Part shown: positions 47,534-55,961 of the stretch, piece after piece
Position numbering within the stretch: the stretch's first letter is position 1
Layout of the letters: every line of letters starts with the position of its first letter
Source of the DNA: Methyloversatilis discipulorum
GTDB lineage: Bacteria; Pseudomonadota; Gammaproteobacteria; Burkholderiales; Rhodocyclaceae
DNA length: 64,000 nucleotides
Assembly (NCBI RefSeq): GCF_018780585.1
Contig: NZ_JADMJL010000038.1
Location: 62,001-126,000 of the forward strand
Direction of reading: 5' to 3'
Notes under the pieces: model-generated
Databases searched by the model: none
The model's input: the letters and a program-made list of their open reading frames with translations, nothing else
Told to the model about the DNA's origin: nothing
Translations under genes and position numbers: made by a program

Positions 47534-47547
47534 TGAACAATTGTATA
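47534..47547 (-). promoter_or_regulatory. SmtB-type operator upstream of czcC
   Basis: TGAACA-AT-TGTATA, 10 of 12 to the TGAACA-N2-TGTTCA core. A second palindrome ATTCAT-ATGAAT (47551-47562) lies next to it, giving several TGAA/TTCA half-sites in the czc promoter, about 100 bp upstream of czcC. Confidence 0.6.
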
Positions 47548-47682
47548 TCTATTCATATGAATGGGAAAGAAAACCTTACATCCTTTGAGCACCAATCGCC
47601 TTAGAGAGGGCGTCGGGCGCAAGACATCGAGAGGCGAGGTGGGGCTAATCCACTGCGCAAACAGCTATGCAGACTCCTTGAG

Positions 47683-47705
47683 CATATCCCCCGGGGGGGG
47701 ATATG
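47683..47705. promoter_or_regulatory. G-tract operator of the CsoR/RcnR-type regulator
   Basis: Perfect 10-bp inverted repeat CATATCCCCC-GGG-GGGGGATATG ending eight bases before the regulator ATG. A/T flanks around a G tract match CsoR/RcnR/FrmR operators. It occupies the place of the ribosome binding site. Confidence 0.75.
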
Positions 47706-47713
47706 ATTGCTGC

Positions 47714-47971
47714 ATGAAAGAGATGCACAAGCACACCAGCCACCCAGATCTCGTGAAACGGCTCAAGCGCGCCGAGGGTCATCTGCGACACGTCATCGGG
47801 ATGATCGAAGGAGAAGAAACCTGCCTGGACATCGCTCGCCAGCTCGCTGCGGTGGAGAGCGCCGTCACAGCGGCCAAGCGCGTCCTGATCCATGACCACA
47901 TCGACCACTGCCTATCTCATGATGAGGACTCCGTTCTAGCCGAAATGAAGGCGCTAACCAGACTGCTCTGA
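47714..47971 (+). CDS. CsoR/RcnR/NreA-family metal-responsive repressor
   Basis: 85-aa all-helical regulator. It has the RLKRAEGHLRHVIGMIEGEE core, Cys in EETCLDIARQL, and the later ligands in HDHIDHC. This Cys-His-Cys layout matches the copper-sensing CsoR fingerprint, while the His-rich N-terminus (MHKHTSH) recalls nickel-sensing RcnR/NreA. The next gene is an NreB-like exporter, favouring nickel, so the metal is not settled. Start set by the conserved family N-terminus; its operator lies at 47683-47705. Confidence 0.85.
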   Translation: MKEMHKHTSHPDLVKRLKRAEGHLRHVIGMIEGEETCLDIARQLAAVESAVTAAKRVLIHDHIDHCLSHDEDSVLAEMKALTRLL

Positions 47972-47980
47972 GGTCTCTCG

Positions 47981-49291
47981 ATGCTCTCCGTCCTAAAGAA
48001 CCGCACCTACCGCCACCTGTTCACCGCGCAGGTGATCGCACTCGTCGGCACAGGCCTGATGACGGTAGCGCTCGGCCTACTTGCCTACGAGCTGGCCGGG
48101 GCCGATGCAGGTGCGGTGCTCGGGTCGGCGCTGGCTATCAAGATGCTGGCCTATGTGGGAGTCGCTCCAGTCGCACAGGCCTTCGCCGACCAGTTCCCGC
48201 GACGGTCATTGCTCGTAGCGCTGGACCTGGTACGAGCGGTTGTCGCGATCTGTTTGCCCTTTGTCACCGAGGTCTGGCAGATCTATCTGCTGATCTTTGT
48301 CCTGCAAGCGGCATCCGCCGGCTTCACGCCGACTTTCCAAGCCACTATCCCGGACATCCTTCCCGATGAAGAGGACTACACGAAGGCGCTGTCGCTGTCC
48401 CGGCTGGCCTATGACCTGGAAAGCCTGATTTCCCCGATGCTGGCTGCTGCGCTGCTGACCGTCATCAGCTTTCACAACCTGTTCGCGGGAACAGTGCTCG
48501 GTTTCCTCGTTTCAGCCGCGCTCGTGGTCAGCGTGCGGTTGCCCACAACTATTCCCGGACCGCGCCGCGGCATTTGGGATCGCACGACCCGCGGCACACG
48601 CATCTATCTCGCTACGCCACGCCTGCGGGGCCTGCTGGCGATCAGCTTGGCCGTCTCGGCGGCGGGCGCCATGGTGATCGTGAACACGGTGGTTCTCGTG
48701 AAGGCGCGCTTTGGCCTAGGCGAGGTCGAAGTGGCGTCGGCACTGGCGGCATTCGGAGGCGGTTCGATGGTGGCAGCCTTCGTTCTGCCATCCTTACTGG
48801 AAAAGGTGGCCGACCGAACCGCGATGCTCACCGGCGCTACCGTACTGGTCGTGGGCACGGGGATCGGCGCACTGCTGCCGAGCTATGCATTGTTGCTGCC
48901 GCTGTGGTTGATCATCGGCTTTGGCTACAGCGTGGCGCAAACGCCATCCGGCCGTCTTCTGCGCCGCTCGGCCCATGCCGAGGACCGTCCTGCGATCTTC
49001 GCGGCACACTTCGCGCTGTCGCACGCCTGTTGGCTCATCTGCTACCCACTTGCCGGCCGCTTCGGCGCGGTCATGGGCTTGCCATCGACCTTCATTGTCA
49101 TGTCCCTGGTCGGCTTGGCCGGCGTGGCGCTGACGCTCTGGCTGTGGCCGGCCAGCGACCCTTCTGACGTGGCGCATGACCACCCCAGCTTGCCGCCGGA
49201 TCACCCTCATTTACGCACACACGCAGACCAAGGCAGGCACCATCACCAGCTGATTCTGGATGACCTGCACCGTATCTGGCCGAAAGGATAG
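47981..49291 (+). CDS. nreB: NreB-like MFS metal exporter with His-rich tail
   Basis: Major facilitator of 436 aa with about twelve membrane helices. Begins SVLKNRTYRHLFTAQVIALVG. The segment TPSGRLLRRSAHAEDRPAIF and the His-rich C-terminus (HDHPSLPPDHPHLRTH, GRHHHQ) match NreB of nickel-resistance loci. It follows the CsoR/RcnR regulator by 9 bp, the nreAB arrangement. Nickel export is inferred; other divalent metals are possible. Confidence 0.75.
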   Translation: MLSVLKNRTYRHLFTAQVIALVGTGLMTVALGLLAYELAGADAGAVLGSALAIKMLAYVGVAPVAQAFADQFPRRSLLVALDLVRAVVAICLPFVTEVWQIYLLIFVLQAASAGFTPTFQATIPDILPDEEDYTKALSLSRLAYDLESLISPMLAAALLTVISFHNLFAGTVLGFLVSAALVVSVRLPTTIPGPRRGIWDRTTRGTRIYLATPRLRGLLAISLAVSAAGAMVIVNTVVLVKARFGLGEVEVASALAAFGGGSMVAAFVLPSLLEKVADRTAMLTGATVLVVGTGIGALLPSYALLLPLWLIIGFGYSVAQTPSGRLLRRSAHAEDRPAIFAAHFALSHACWLICYPLAGRFGAVMGLPSTFIVMSLVGLAGVALTLWLWPASDPSDVAHDHPSLPPDHPHLRTHADQGRHHHQLILDDLHRIWPKG

Positions 49292-49359
49292 GCACATTTT
49301 CTCGTTGCGGCATCACAACGCATGGCTTCGGAGGCTGAGAAGGGTGAGCGAAAATATAT

Positions 49360-49381
49360 CACATGAACACATATTCATGTG
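49360..49381 (+). promoter_or_regulatory. SmtB-type operator upstream of czcD
   Basis: CACATGAA-6-TTCATGTG, a perfect 8-bp dyad containing TGAACA-CA-TATTCA (49364-49377). About 45 bp before the czcD ATG. Confidence 0.8.
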
Positions 49382-49424
49382 TTATATTTCGCCATAGTCA
49401 AACACTCAACCAGCAGAGGCGCCC

Positions 49425-50447
49425 ATGTCCCAATCCAATGCACATGACCATGGTCACGACCATGATCACGACCACACCCCCACAGTGACGAGCGCCAACG
49501 AGCGCAAGGTTCTGGTTTCCTTCTTCCTGATCTTCGGCTTCATGCTCGTGGAAGCTGTCGGCGGCGTGCTGTCGGGCTCGCTAGCCCTACTTGCCGATGC
49601 TGGCCACATGCTGACCGACGCCGTGGCACTTGCCCTGGCTTACGCTGCCTTCCGATTCGGTCGCCGCGCAGCCGACAGCAAACGCACATTCGGTTACCTG
49701 CGCTTCGAGGTCATCGCCGGCTTCCTGAACGCCGTGACCCTGTTCGCGATCGTCGCATGGATCGCCTACGAGGCGTGGGAGCGGCTGCAGGCGCCGCCCG
49801 TCATCCTCGCCGGCCCGATGATGATCGTCGCCGTGCTCGGCTTACTGATCAACGTCCTCGTGCTGTGGATCATGACCCGCGGCGAAACCGATCACGTCAA
49901 TGTGAAAGGTGCCATCCTCCACGTGATGGGTGACCTGCTCGGCTCTGTCGGCGCCATCGTTGCAGCGATCGTCATCTACTTCACCGGCTGGACTCCGATC
50001 GACCCCATCCTGTCGGTTCTAGTAGCGGCGTTGATTCTGCGCAGCGCCTGGAAGCTCCTGGCCAAGTCGATCCATATCCTGTTGGAGGGTGCGCCAGAGG
50101 ACGCTTCGCCGGAAAAGGTGGAACAAGGCCTGATGAGCACTGTGCCCGGCCTGGCGGCTGTCAGCCATGTTCACGTGTGGCAACTCACTTCCGGTCGCAC
50201 GATGGCCACGCTACACGTTCGACCCAACGTGGACGAGGAGGCGCGAGCTGTGGTCAAGCGCGTCGAGGCGGTGCTGCGAGAGCAGTTCAGCATCGAACAC
50301 GCCACAGTCGGAATCGACTGGAACTCGGAGGCTGACGAGAACATCTGCAGCCTGCAACCCACGACAGGCCGTCAGGACCACAGCGGCCACGACCACAGTG
50401 AGCACAATCATGACCATGACCACTCCGCTCCCGGTCACAAGCATTGA
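49425..50447 (+). CDS. czcD: Cation diffusion facilitator CzcD
   Basis: CDF-family Zn(II)/H+ antiporter of 340 aa, exporting Zn, Co or Cd from the cytosol. Six membrane helices; metal sites HMLTD in helix 2 (DAGHMLTD) and HVMGD in helix 5, plus the cytosolic domain with SHVHVWQLTSG. His/Asp runs at both ends (HDHGHDHDHDH, and HSGHDHSEHNHDHDH) may buffer zinc. Cotranscribed with the following ArsR gene and preceded by its operator. Confidence 0.93.
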   Translation: MSQSNAHDHGHDHDHDHTPTVTSANERKVLVSFFLIFGFMLVEAVGGVLSGSLALLADAGHMLTDAVALALAYAAFRFGRRAADSKRTFGYLRFEVIAGFLNAVTLFAIVAWIAYEAWERLQAPPVILAGPMMIVAVLGLLINVLVLWIMTRGETDHVNVKGAILHVMGDLLGSVGAIVAAIVIYFTGWTPIDPILSVLVAALILRSAWKLLAKSIHILLEGAPEDASPEKVEQGLMSTVPGLAAVSHVHVWQLTSGRTMATLHVRPNVDEEARAVVKRVEAVLREQFSIEHATVGIDWNSEADENICSLQPTTGRQDHSGHDHSEHNHDHDHSAPGHKH

Positions 50448-50490
50448 GGCCGTGCTAGACGGTTCGCAGTTCACTTGAGGGTTTGAATCC

Positions 50491-50868
50491 ATGACATCCC
50501 GCAAAACCACCAGCGCCGCTATTGTGCAATGTTCGACCTCTAACCACGGCACGACCACTGATGTCCTCGCACTATCGCAAAGTGACGTCGCTGTTCTGGC
50601 AGAGACCTTCCGCCTGCTGGGCGACCAATCGCGATTGAAAATCCTGTTGCAGTGCATGCGCGGATCGGTCGCAGTGGGCGACATTGCTGGCTCGCTAGAC
50701 CTGTCGCAGTCCTTGGTCAGCCATCACCTGCGCCTGTTGCGCGGCGCGCGCCTCGTGCGCGGCGAGCGCCAAGCCAAGCACATCTTCTACGGCATTGCCG
50801 ACCAGCACGTCAGCCAGGTACTCCAGGACATGGCGGTTCACATTTCGGAGGACAGACACGACGATTGA
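50491..50868 (+). CDS. ArsR/SmtB-type zinc-responsive repressor 2
   Basis: 125 aa, closely similar to the ArsR at 38794-39150 (ETFRLLGDQSRLKILLQCM; SLVSHHLRLLRGARLVRGE). Alpha-5 zinc site D-x-H-x10-H-x2-E in DQHVSQVLQDMAVHISED. Placed 43 bp after czcD, so it is likely autoregulated from the operator at 49360-49381. Best candidate for the repressor of all TGAACA-N2-TGTTCA sites. Confidence 0.9.
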   Translation: MTSRKTTSAAIVQCSTSNHGTTTDVLALSQSDVAVLAETFRLLGDQSRLKILLQCMRGSVAVGDIAGSLDLSQSLVSHHLRLLRGARLVRGERQAKHIFYGIADQHVSQVLQDMAVHISEDRHDD

Positions 50869-50890
50869 CTGAACATGTGAGTGCGCGCCG

Positions 50891-50920
50891 GCCTACGCCT
50901 TCAAGGGGTAGGCTTTTTTT
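50891..50920 (+). terminator. Intrinsic terminator after the czcD-arsR operon
   Basis: GCCTAC-11-GTAGGC followed by seven T. The rest of the 50869-51097 gap holds the operator at 51000-51021. Confidence 0.75.
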
Positions 50921-50999
50921 GGCTATTAATCTAGAGAGACACCGGCGCGCCTTGCTGAATGCCTAGAAGACCCCAAGCAAAAAGCACTCTAAAAATAAA

Positions 51000-51021
51000 C
51001 ACTTGAACATATCTTCATGTG
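51000..51021 (+). promoter_or_regulatory. SmtB-type operator upstream of the DUF4148-like gene
   Basis: CACTTGAA-6-TTCATGTG, 7 of 8 dyad matches, with core TGAACA-TA-TCTTCA (51004-51017). About 75 bp before the ATG at 51098. Confidence 0.78.
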
Positions 51022-51097
51022 TGTTATTATTTGTCTACGGGGTATCCGAAAGGCGTAAGGACCACGCCATTATTTTTAACGTCAAGGAGTATTGACC

Positions 51098-51667
51098 ATG
51101 TCCAAGAAAATTCGCTTTGCTGTTCTGCTTTCCGCACTTTTTGCTGCTGGAGTAAACGCTCAACCGTTCGCCGCAGATATGACACGGCAACAGGTCCAGG
51201 AGGATCTGGCTGCTTGGAGGCAATCTGGGTTGGAAGCGTTGTCTCGCGGCGAAAGCGGCCCGGATACGTTCAGCCCTCAATACCAGGCTGCCTTTCAGCG
51301 CTACTTGCAATTGACCCAAGGTGATATGTATCAGGCGCCCTCAGCAGGAAAGACTCGTGCTGAAGTGATGGCTGATTTGGAACTGTGGAAAATCTCCGGC
51401 ATGCACGCGTTCACCTCGCGCGGAATCACCACCGCTTCGCACACCCAAGCCTACCAACAAGCCTACGAGAGCTATCTCCAGCTCAAGCTGGGTGCGGCTT
51501 ACAAGGCTCCGGTGGCATTGACTCGTGCTCAAGTAAAGAGTGATTTGGCAGATTGGCAGGTTGCGGGAATGGCTGGATTCTGGGCTGGTGAGCAGACGCC
51601 TGATACCTATAGTGATGCCTACCGCACCGCATTTGAAACCTACCAGATGCTGCGCAACAAAAAATGA
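51098..51667 (+). CDS. Secreted protein of three DUF4148-like repeats
   Basis: 189 aa with a signal peptide (FAVLLSALFAAGVNAQ). The mature part is three tandem copies of about 55 residues, each starting T-R-x2-V-x2-DL-x-W-x2-SG: TRQQVQEDLAAWRQSG, TRAEVMADLELWKISG, TRAQVKSDLADWQVAG. Each copy ends near Y-x2-A-(F/Y)-x2-Y. The copies resemble the single DUF4148 motif common in betaproteobacteria. AAGGAG precedes the ATG. No metal-ligand cluster is obvious. Control by a zinc-type operator suggests a periplasmic metal-stress role, which is inference. The 5' codon use looks less GC-rich than its neighbours. Confidence 0.65.
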   Translation: MSKKIRFAVLLSALFAAGVNAQPFAADMTRQQVQEDLAAWRQSGLEALSRGESGPDTFSPQYQAAFQRYLQLTQGDMYQAPSAGKTRAEVMADLELWKISGMHAFTSRGITTASHTQAYQQAYESYLQLKLGAAYKAPVALTRAQVKSDLADWQVAGMAGFWAGEQTPDTYSDAYRTAFETYQMLRNKK

Positions 51668-51744
51668 CTTAATGGCAGCTGCATAAAGCAGCGGTCGGAT
51701 GGTTCAGCCAGAAAGAGATTCTTTCTTTTTTTTGAATAAACATA

Positions 51745-51766
51745 CAAACAAGTGTTCATTTGTTTG
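51745..51766 (+). promoter_or_regulatory. SmtB-type operator upstream of the Zn/Cd ATPase gene
   Basis: CAAACA-AG-TGTTCA (51745-51758) within a 22-bp imperfect palindrome CAAACAAG-6-TTTGTTTG. About 70 bp before the ATPase ATG. Confidence 0.6.
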
Positions 51767-51833
51767 CATAACATTCCGATCGCTGATTTGTGCGTCCTGC
51801 CACGGCGATTACTCAGAGAACCAGGAGATTGAT

Positions 51834-54542
51834 ATGTCTTTGGAAACATTGGACGGCACAGGAGCGCAGGACGAACAACTGGGCTTTCGGGTCGAAGGTA
51901 TGGATTGCGCCAGTTGCGTCGGCAAGATTGAAACAGCGCTTGGTCGAATTGATGGCGTATCAAATGTACAGGTTAATTTTACAAATGAGACGCTGACGTT
52001 GACGCGCAGCACAAGTAGCCGAAATACTGCACGCGACATTGCCAAGAAAATCCGGTCCCTGGGCTTCGACGTGCAGGCACTGCCCGCGTCCGAAATGTCC
52101 GCAGCACCTGCACCGTGCCATGCGGCCCACGCGCATGACCACGCCGGCTGCGGCGGCCACCATGACCATGGGCATGCCCACGACCACGGGCACGATCATT
52201 CGCACGGCAAAGCGTGCGGTGATGACCATGGGCATGGCCATGCTCACGGCCATGCCCATGACCACGGTCACGATCACGGGGCCTGCAGCGGGCATGACCA
52301 TGCGCCGGCCTCTGCCTCCCGTGGAGCACCCAGCACGCCCCCCAACGTGTCCATGCGCGTCGAGGGCATGGACTGCGCCAGTTGCGTCGGCAAGATCGAA
52401 ACGGCGCTCGCTCGCATGGATGGCGTGTCCGATGCCCGCATAAACTTCACCGCAGAAACGCTGGAATTGACGCTCGCGTCTGGCGGCCCCACGCAGCTCG
52501 GCCACATCGAGAAGACCATCAAGAGCCTGGGCTTCGGCGTCTCCGACGTGCGCCGCCATGATGGCTCAGCACCCGCGGCCCCAGCAGCAGCATCGACGGC
52601 GCGCCATCAGCGCTGGTGGCAGACGAAGAAAGGCAAGCACGTGCTGGGCCTGGGCGGCCTGATGGGCTCGGCCTACGCGATCGCGCAGTTCGTTCCTGGC
52701 TACGCTGAATGGATCTTCGCCGCTGCGGTGATCGCGGGCGTGCTGCCGTTCGCTCGCAAAGCCTTCGCGCTGGCTGTGTCAGGCTCGCCGTTCTCTATCG
52801 AAACGCTGATGGTCGTCGCCTCGCTGGGCGCGCTCGTGATAGGCGAGGCCGAGGAAGCTGCTGCCGTGGTGTTCCTGTTCGCGATCGGCGAGCTGCTGGA
52901 AAGCGTGGCCGCCGGCCGCGCGCGCGCCGGCATCAAGGCGCTGGCCTCCCTGGTGCCTAAGACGGCGGTACTGCTCGATGCCGCGGGCGGGCAGCGCGAA
53001 GTGCCCGCCGCTTCCCTGCGCGTGAGCGACCGCGTGCTGGTGCGCCCTGGTGACCGGGTGCCTGCGGACGGCAAGATCCTCCGCGGTGAAAGCAGCCTGG
53101 ACGAGTCGCCTATCACCGGCGAGTCCGTACCGCGTCAAAAGGCTATCGGTGCCGACGTGTTCGCCGGCTCCATCAACGTCGATGGCGTGCTCGAAGTACA
53201 AGTCGAGAAGACGGCATCGGACAACACCATTTCTCGCATCATCCAACTGGTGGAGCAGGCGCAGTCCTCCAAGGCGCCCACGGCTCGCTTCATCGAAAAG
53301 TTCAGCCGCTACTACACCCCTGCCGTCATGGCCATCGCGGCGTTGATCGTGGTGGTTCCGCCACTTGCCATGGGTGGCGACTGGGGTACCTGGCTGTACC
53401 GCGGCCTCGCACTGCTGTTGATTGCCTGCCCATGTGCGCTGGTGCTCTCCACACCGGCGGCCATCGCCTCGGGCCTTGCGGTGGCCACGCGACGGGGCCT
53501 GCTGATCAAGGGTGGCAACGCGTTGGAAACCATCGGCCGCGTGCGCGCCATTGCCTTCGACAAGACTGGCACGCTGACCGAGGGCAAGCCGCGCATCACC
53601 GAGGTCCTGCCCTTCGGGCTGTTCAAGCATCAACAGGTCCTTGCGCTTGCCGCCGCTGTCGAGTCCGGCTCAAACCATCCCTTGGCGAAGGCCATTGTCG
53701 CCCATGCCAAGAGCCTGGACGTGGCGATTCCCCAGGCCACGGGCGCATCGGCCATTGCCGGCAAGGCGGTGCGCGCCACCGTGAACGGCAGTGCGCTCGC
53801 TGTCGGATCGCCCGCCCATGCGGAACAGACGGCCACGCTGACAGCCGCGCACCGCAGGGAAATCGACAAGCTGGAGGATGGCGGCAAGACCGTGGTGGTC
53901 CTGTTCGACGAAGCCAGCAAGAACGTTCTGGGCCTGCTGGCCCTGCGCGACGAGCCCCGCCGCGACGCGCGCGAAGGCGTGGCCCAGCTCAACGCCATGG
54001 GCGTGCGCTCGGTCATGCTGACCGGCGACAACCGCCGCACCGCGCAGGCGATCGCCGGCAAGCTGGGCATCGAGTGGGAGGCCGAGCTGCTGCCGCAGGA
54101 CAAGCTGCGCTTGGTCAACGAGATGAAGCGTGATGCCAAGGTGGCGATGGTCGGCGACGGCATCAACGACGCGCCGGCCCTGGCGACCGCCGACGTGGGT
54201 ATCGCCATGGGCGGCGGCACGGACGTGGCGCTGGAAACCGCCGATGCCGCGCTGCTCAAGAGCCGCGTCACGGACGTGGCCCACCTGGTGGCCCTGTCGC
54301 GGGCGACGATGGCCAACATTCACCAAAACGTCGTATTCGCCATTGGCCTCAAGGGCTTGTTCCTGGTCACCACCGTGTTGGGTATCACCGGCTTGTGGGT
54401 TGCCGTGCTGGCCGACACCGGCGCCACGGCCCTGGTCACGCTGAACGCACTGCGCCTGCTGCGCTTCAAGGGCGCGCCGGAGGCCAACCACGGCGACGAC
54501 GCCGGGCGTCCCACCACCTTGTCCGTGCCGTCTGCCCGCTGA
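51834..54542 (+). CDS. Zn/Cd/Pb P-type ATPase with two HMA domains and a His-rich linker
   Basis: P1B-2 ATPase of 902 aa, ZntA/CadA type. Two HMA domains with the same GMDCASCVGKIETAL stretch flank a linker of about 85 residues rich in HDHGHAHDH-type runs. Core motifs: CPC in [44 protein letters not shown], and the late-helix KGLFLVTTV / ADTGATALV pair (Lys and Asp of ZntA). It exports Zn(II), Cd(II) or Pb(II). Start at 51834 has AGGAG seven bases upstream. An operator copy lies in its promoter. Confidence 0.93.
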   Translation: MSLETLDGTGAQDEQLGFRVEGMDCASCVGKIETALGRIDGVSNVQVNFTNETLTLTRSTSSRNTARDIAKKIRSLGFDVQALPASEMSAAPAPCHAAHAHDHAGCGGHHDHGHAHDHGHDHSHGKACGDDHGHGHAHGHAHDHGHDHGACSGHDHAPASASRGAPSTPPNVSMRVEGMDCASCVGKIETALARMDGVSDARINFTAETLELTLASGGPTQLGHIEKTIKSLGFGVSDVRRHDGSAPAAPAAASTARHQRWWQTKKGKHVLGLGGLMGSAYAIAQFVPGYAEWIFAAAVIAGVLPFARKAFALAVSGSPFSIETLMVVASLGALVIGEAEEAAAVVFLFAIGELLESVAAGRARAGIKALASLVPKTAVLLDAAGGQREVPAASLRVSDRVLVRPGDRVPADGKILRGESSLDESPITGESVPRQKAIGADVFAGSINVDGVLEVQVEKTASDNTISRIIQLVEQAQSSKAPTARFIEKFSRYYTPAVMAIAALIVVVPPLAMGGDWGTWLYRGLALLLIACPCALVLSTPAAIASGLAVATRRGLLIKGGNALETIGRVRAIAFDKTGTLTEGKPRITEVLPFGLFKHQQVLALAAAVESGSNHPLAKAIVAHAKSLDVAIPQATGASAIAGKAVRATVNGSALAVGSPAHAEQTATLTAAHRREIDKLEDGGKTVVVLFDEASKNVLGLLALRDEPRRDAREGVAQLNAMGVRSVMLTGDNRRTAQAIAGKLGIEWEAELLPQDKLRLVNEMKRDAKVAMVGDGINDAPALATADVGIAMGGGTDVALETADAALLKSRVTDVAHLVALSRATMANIHQNVVFAIGLKGLFLVTTVLGITGLWVAVLADTGATALVTLNALRLLRFKGAPEANHGDDAGRPTTLSVPSAR

Positions 54543-54653
54543 GGCAACAAGAGGGCTTGACCTTGCCGTCGTTGTAACGCCTAGCCTCCACACAAATGTC
54601 TGCAGAGCGCTTCGGAAGGGCCGGAGTCCTGCATCCAAGAAAGGGTCACTTCC

Positions 54654-55961
54654 ATGCGTAAAAAAATCAGAATCATTGTGGTGGCAGGCGTCATCGCAGC
54701 CGTCGGGGGGATAGCGATCGCTGCCCGCGACGCCAAGGACGAGGGCAAGGCCGCGGCGCCCCCGGCGGGCGCGCCGATGGCGCCGCAGGTGCCCGTGGCC
54801 GAGGTCATTACCCGCACGGTCGCGCCATCGGCCGAGTACACCGGCTTCCTGGCCGCGCCCAAGACCGTCGAGCTGCGCTCGCGGGTCGGCGGCGCCGTCG
54901 ATGCGGTGAGCGTTCCCGAAGGTAGCCTCGTGCGCAAGGGCCAACTGCTGTTCCAGATCGACCCGAGGCCGTTCCAGGTTGCGCTCGACACGGCCGTGGC
55001 GCAACTGCGTCAGGCCGAGGTGCTGGCCAGCCAGGCCCAGGCCGACTTTGACCGCGCCGAGCGCCTGGTGGCGACCGGCGCCGTCGCGCGCAAGACCTAT
55101 GACGATGCCGCCTCCGCACGCAACGCGCGCCAGGCTCAGGTGCAGGCGGCTAAGGCCGCCGTTGCTGCGGCTCAGCTGGACCTGTCCTACGCCCGCGTCA
55201 CTGCGCCCATCGCCGGGCGCGTCGACCGCGTGCTCGTGACCGAGGGCAACTTGGTCAGCGGTGGCGGCGCCGGCGCGGCCACGCTGCTGACCACGATCGT
55301 ATCCATCGACCCGTTGCACGTGTACTTCGACATTGATGAGGCCACCTATCTCAACGTCGTCAGCCGCTCGCGGCCCGCTGCGGGCGCCGGTAGCAAGGCT
55401 TCGCTGCCCGTGCAGGTCGGGCTGACCACGGACAAGGGTTTCCCGCACAGGGGCGCGCTCGACTTCGTGGGCAACACCATTGACCGAAGCACCGGCACGA
55501 TCCGCGCGCGCGCCGTTGTGCCCAACCCGGATGGGCGCATGGCACCCGGCATGTTCGCCCGGGCCAAGCTGTCCACCGGCGCGGCGCGCGAGGCCGTCCT
55601 GATCGACGATCAGGCCGTGGGCACCGACCAAGGGCGCAACTACGTGCTGGTCGTGGGCGAGAACAACCAGGCCCAGTACCGGCCCATCGAACTGGGGCCG
55701 GTGGTGGACGGGCTGCGCGTCATCAACGGCGGCCTGCAGGCCGGTGAGAAGATCATCATCAAGGGCCTCGTGCGCCCCGGCATGGCGGTCACGCCGCGCA
55801 TGGTGCCCATGCAGGCGCCCGCGGCACCGGCCGCCGGCGCGACCGGCGCGACCAAGGCTGCGGCAAACGCTCCGGCTCCCGCTGCGGCGCCTGCCAAGGC
55901 CGGTGGCGCGGACCCCGCCAAGGCTGACGGCGCGGCCGGCTCGGCGGAGGCCCGCAAATGA
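54654..55961 (+). CDS. RND periplasmic adaptor, MexE/AcrA family
   Basis: Membrane fusion protein of 435 aa. N-terminal anchor or signal (IIVVAGVIAAVGGIAIAA), lipoyl half-motifs RVGGAVDAVSVPEGSLVRKGQ and APIAGRVDRVLVTEGNLV, a coiled-coil hairpin between them, and a beta-barrel with VYFDIDEATYLNVV, the MexE-type signature. An Ala/Pro-rich tail of about 50 residues follows the normal end. It overlaps the mexF-like start by 4 bases. Likely antibiotic or solvent efflux rather than metals. Confidence 0.88.
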   Translation: MRKKIRIIVVAGVIAAVGGIAIAARDAKDEGKAAAPPAGAPMAPQVPVAEVITRTVAPSAEYTGFLAAPKTVELRSRVGGAVDAVSVPEGSLVRKGQLLFQIDPRPFQVALDTAVAQLRQAEVLASQAQADFDRAERLVATGAVARKTYDDAASARNARQAQVQAAKAAVAAAQLDLSYARVTAPIAGRVDRVLVTEGNLVSGGGAGAATLLTTIVSIDPLHVYFDIDEATYLNVVSRSRPAAGAGSKASLPVQVGLTTDKGFPHRGALDFVGNTIDRSTGTIRARAVVPNPDGRMAPGMFARAKLSTGAAREAVLIDDQAVGTDQGRNYVLVVGENNQAQYRPIELGPVVDGLRVINGGLQAGEKIIIKGLVRPGMAVTPRMVPMQAPAAPAAGATGATKAAANAPAPAAAPAKAGGADPAKADGAAGSAEARK

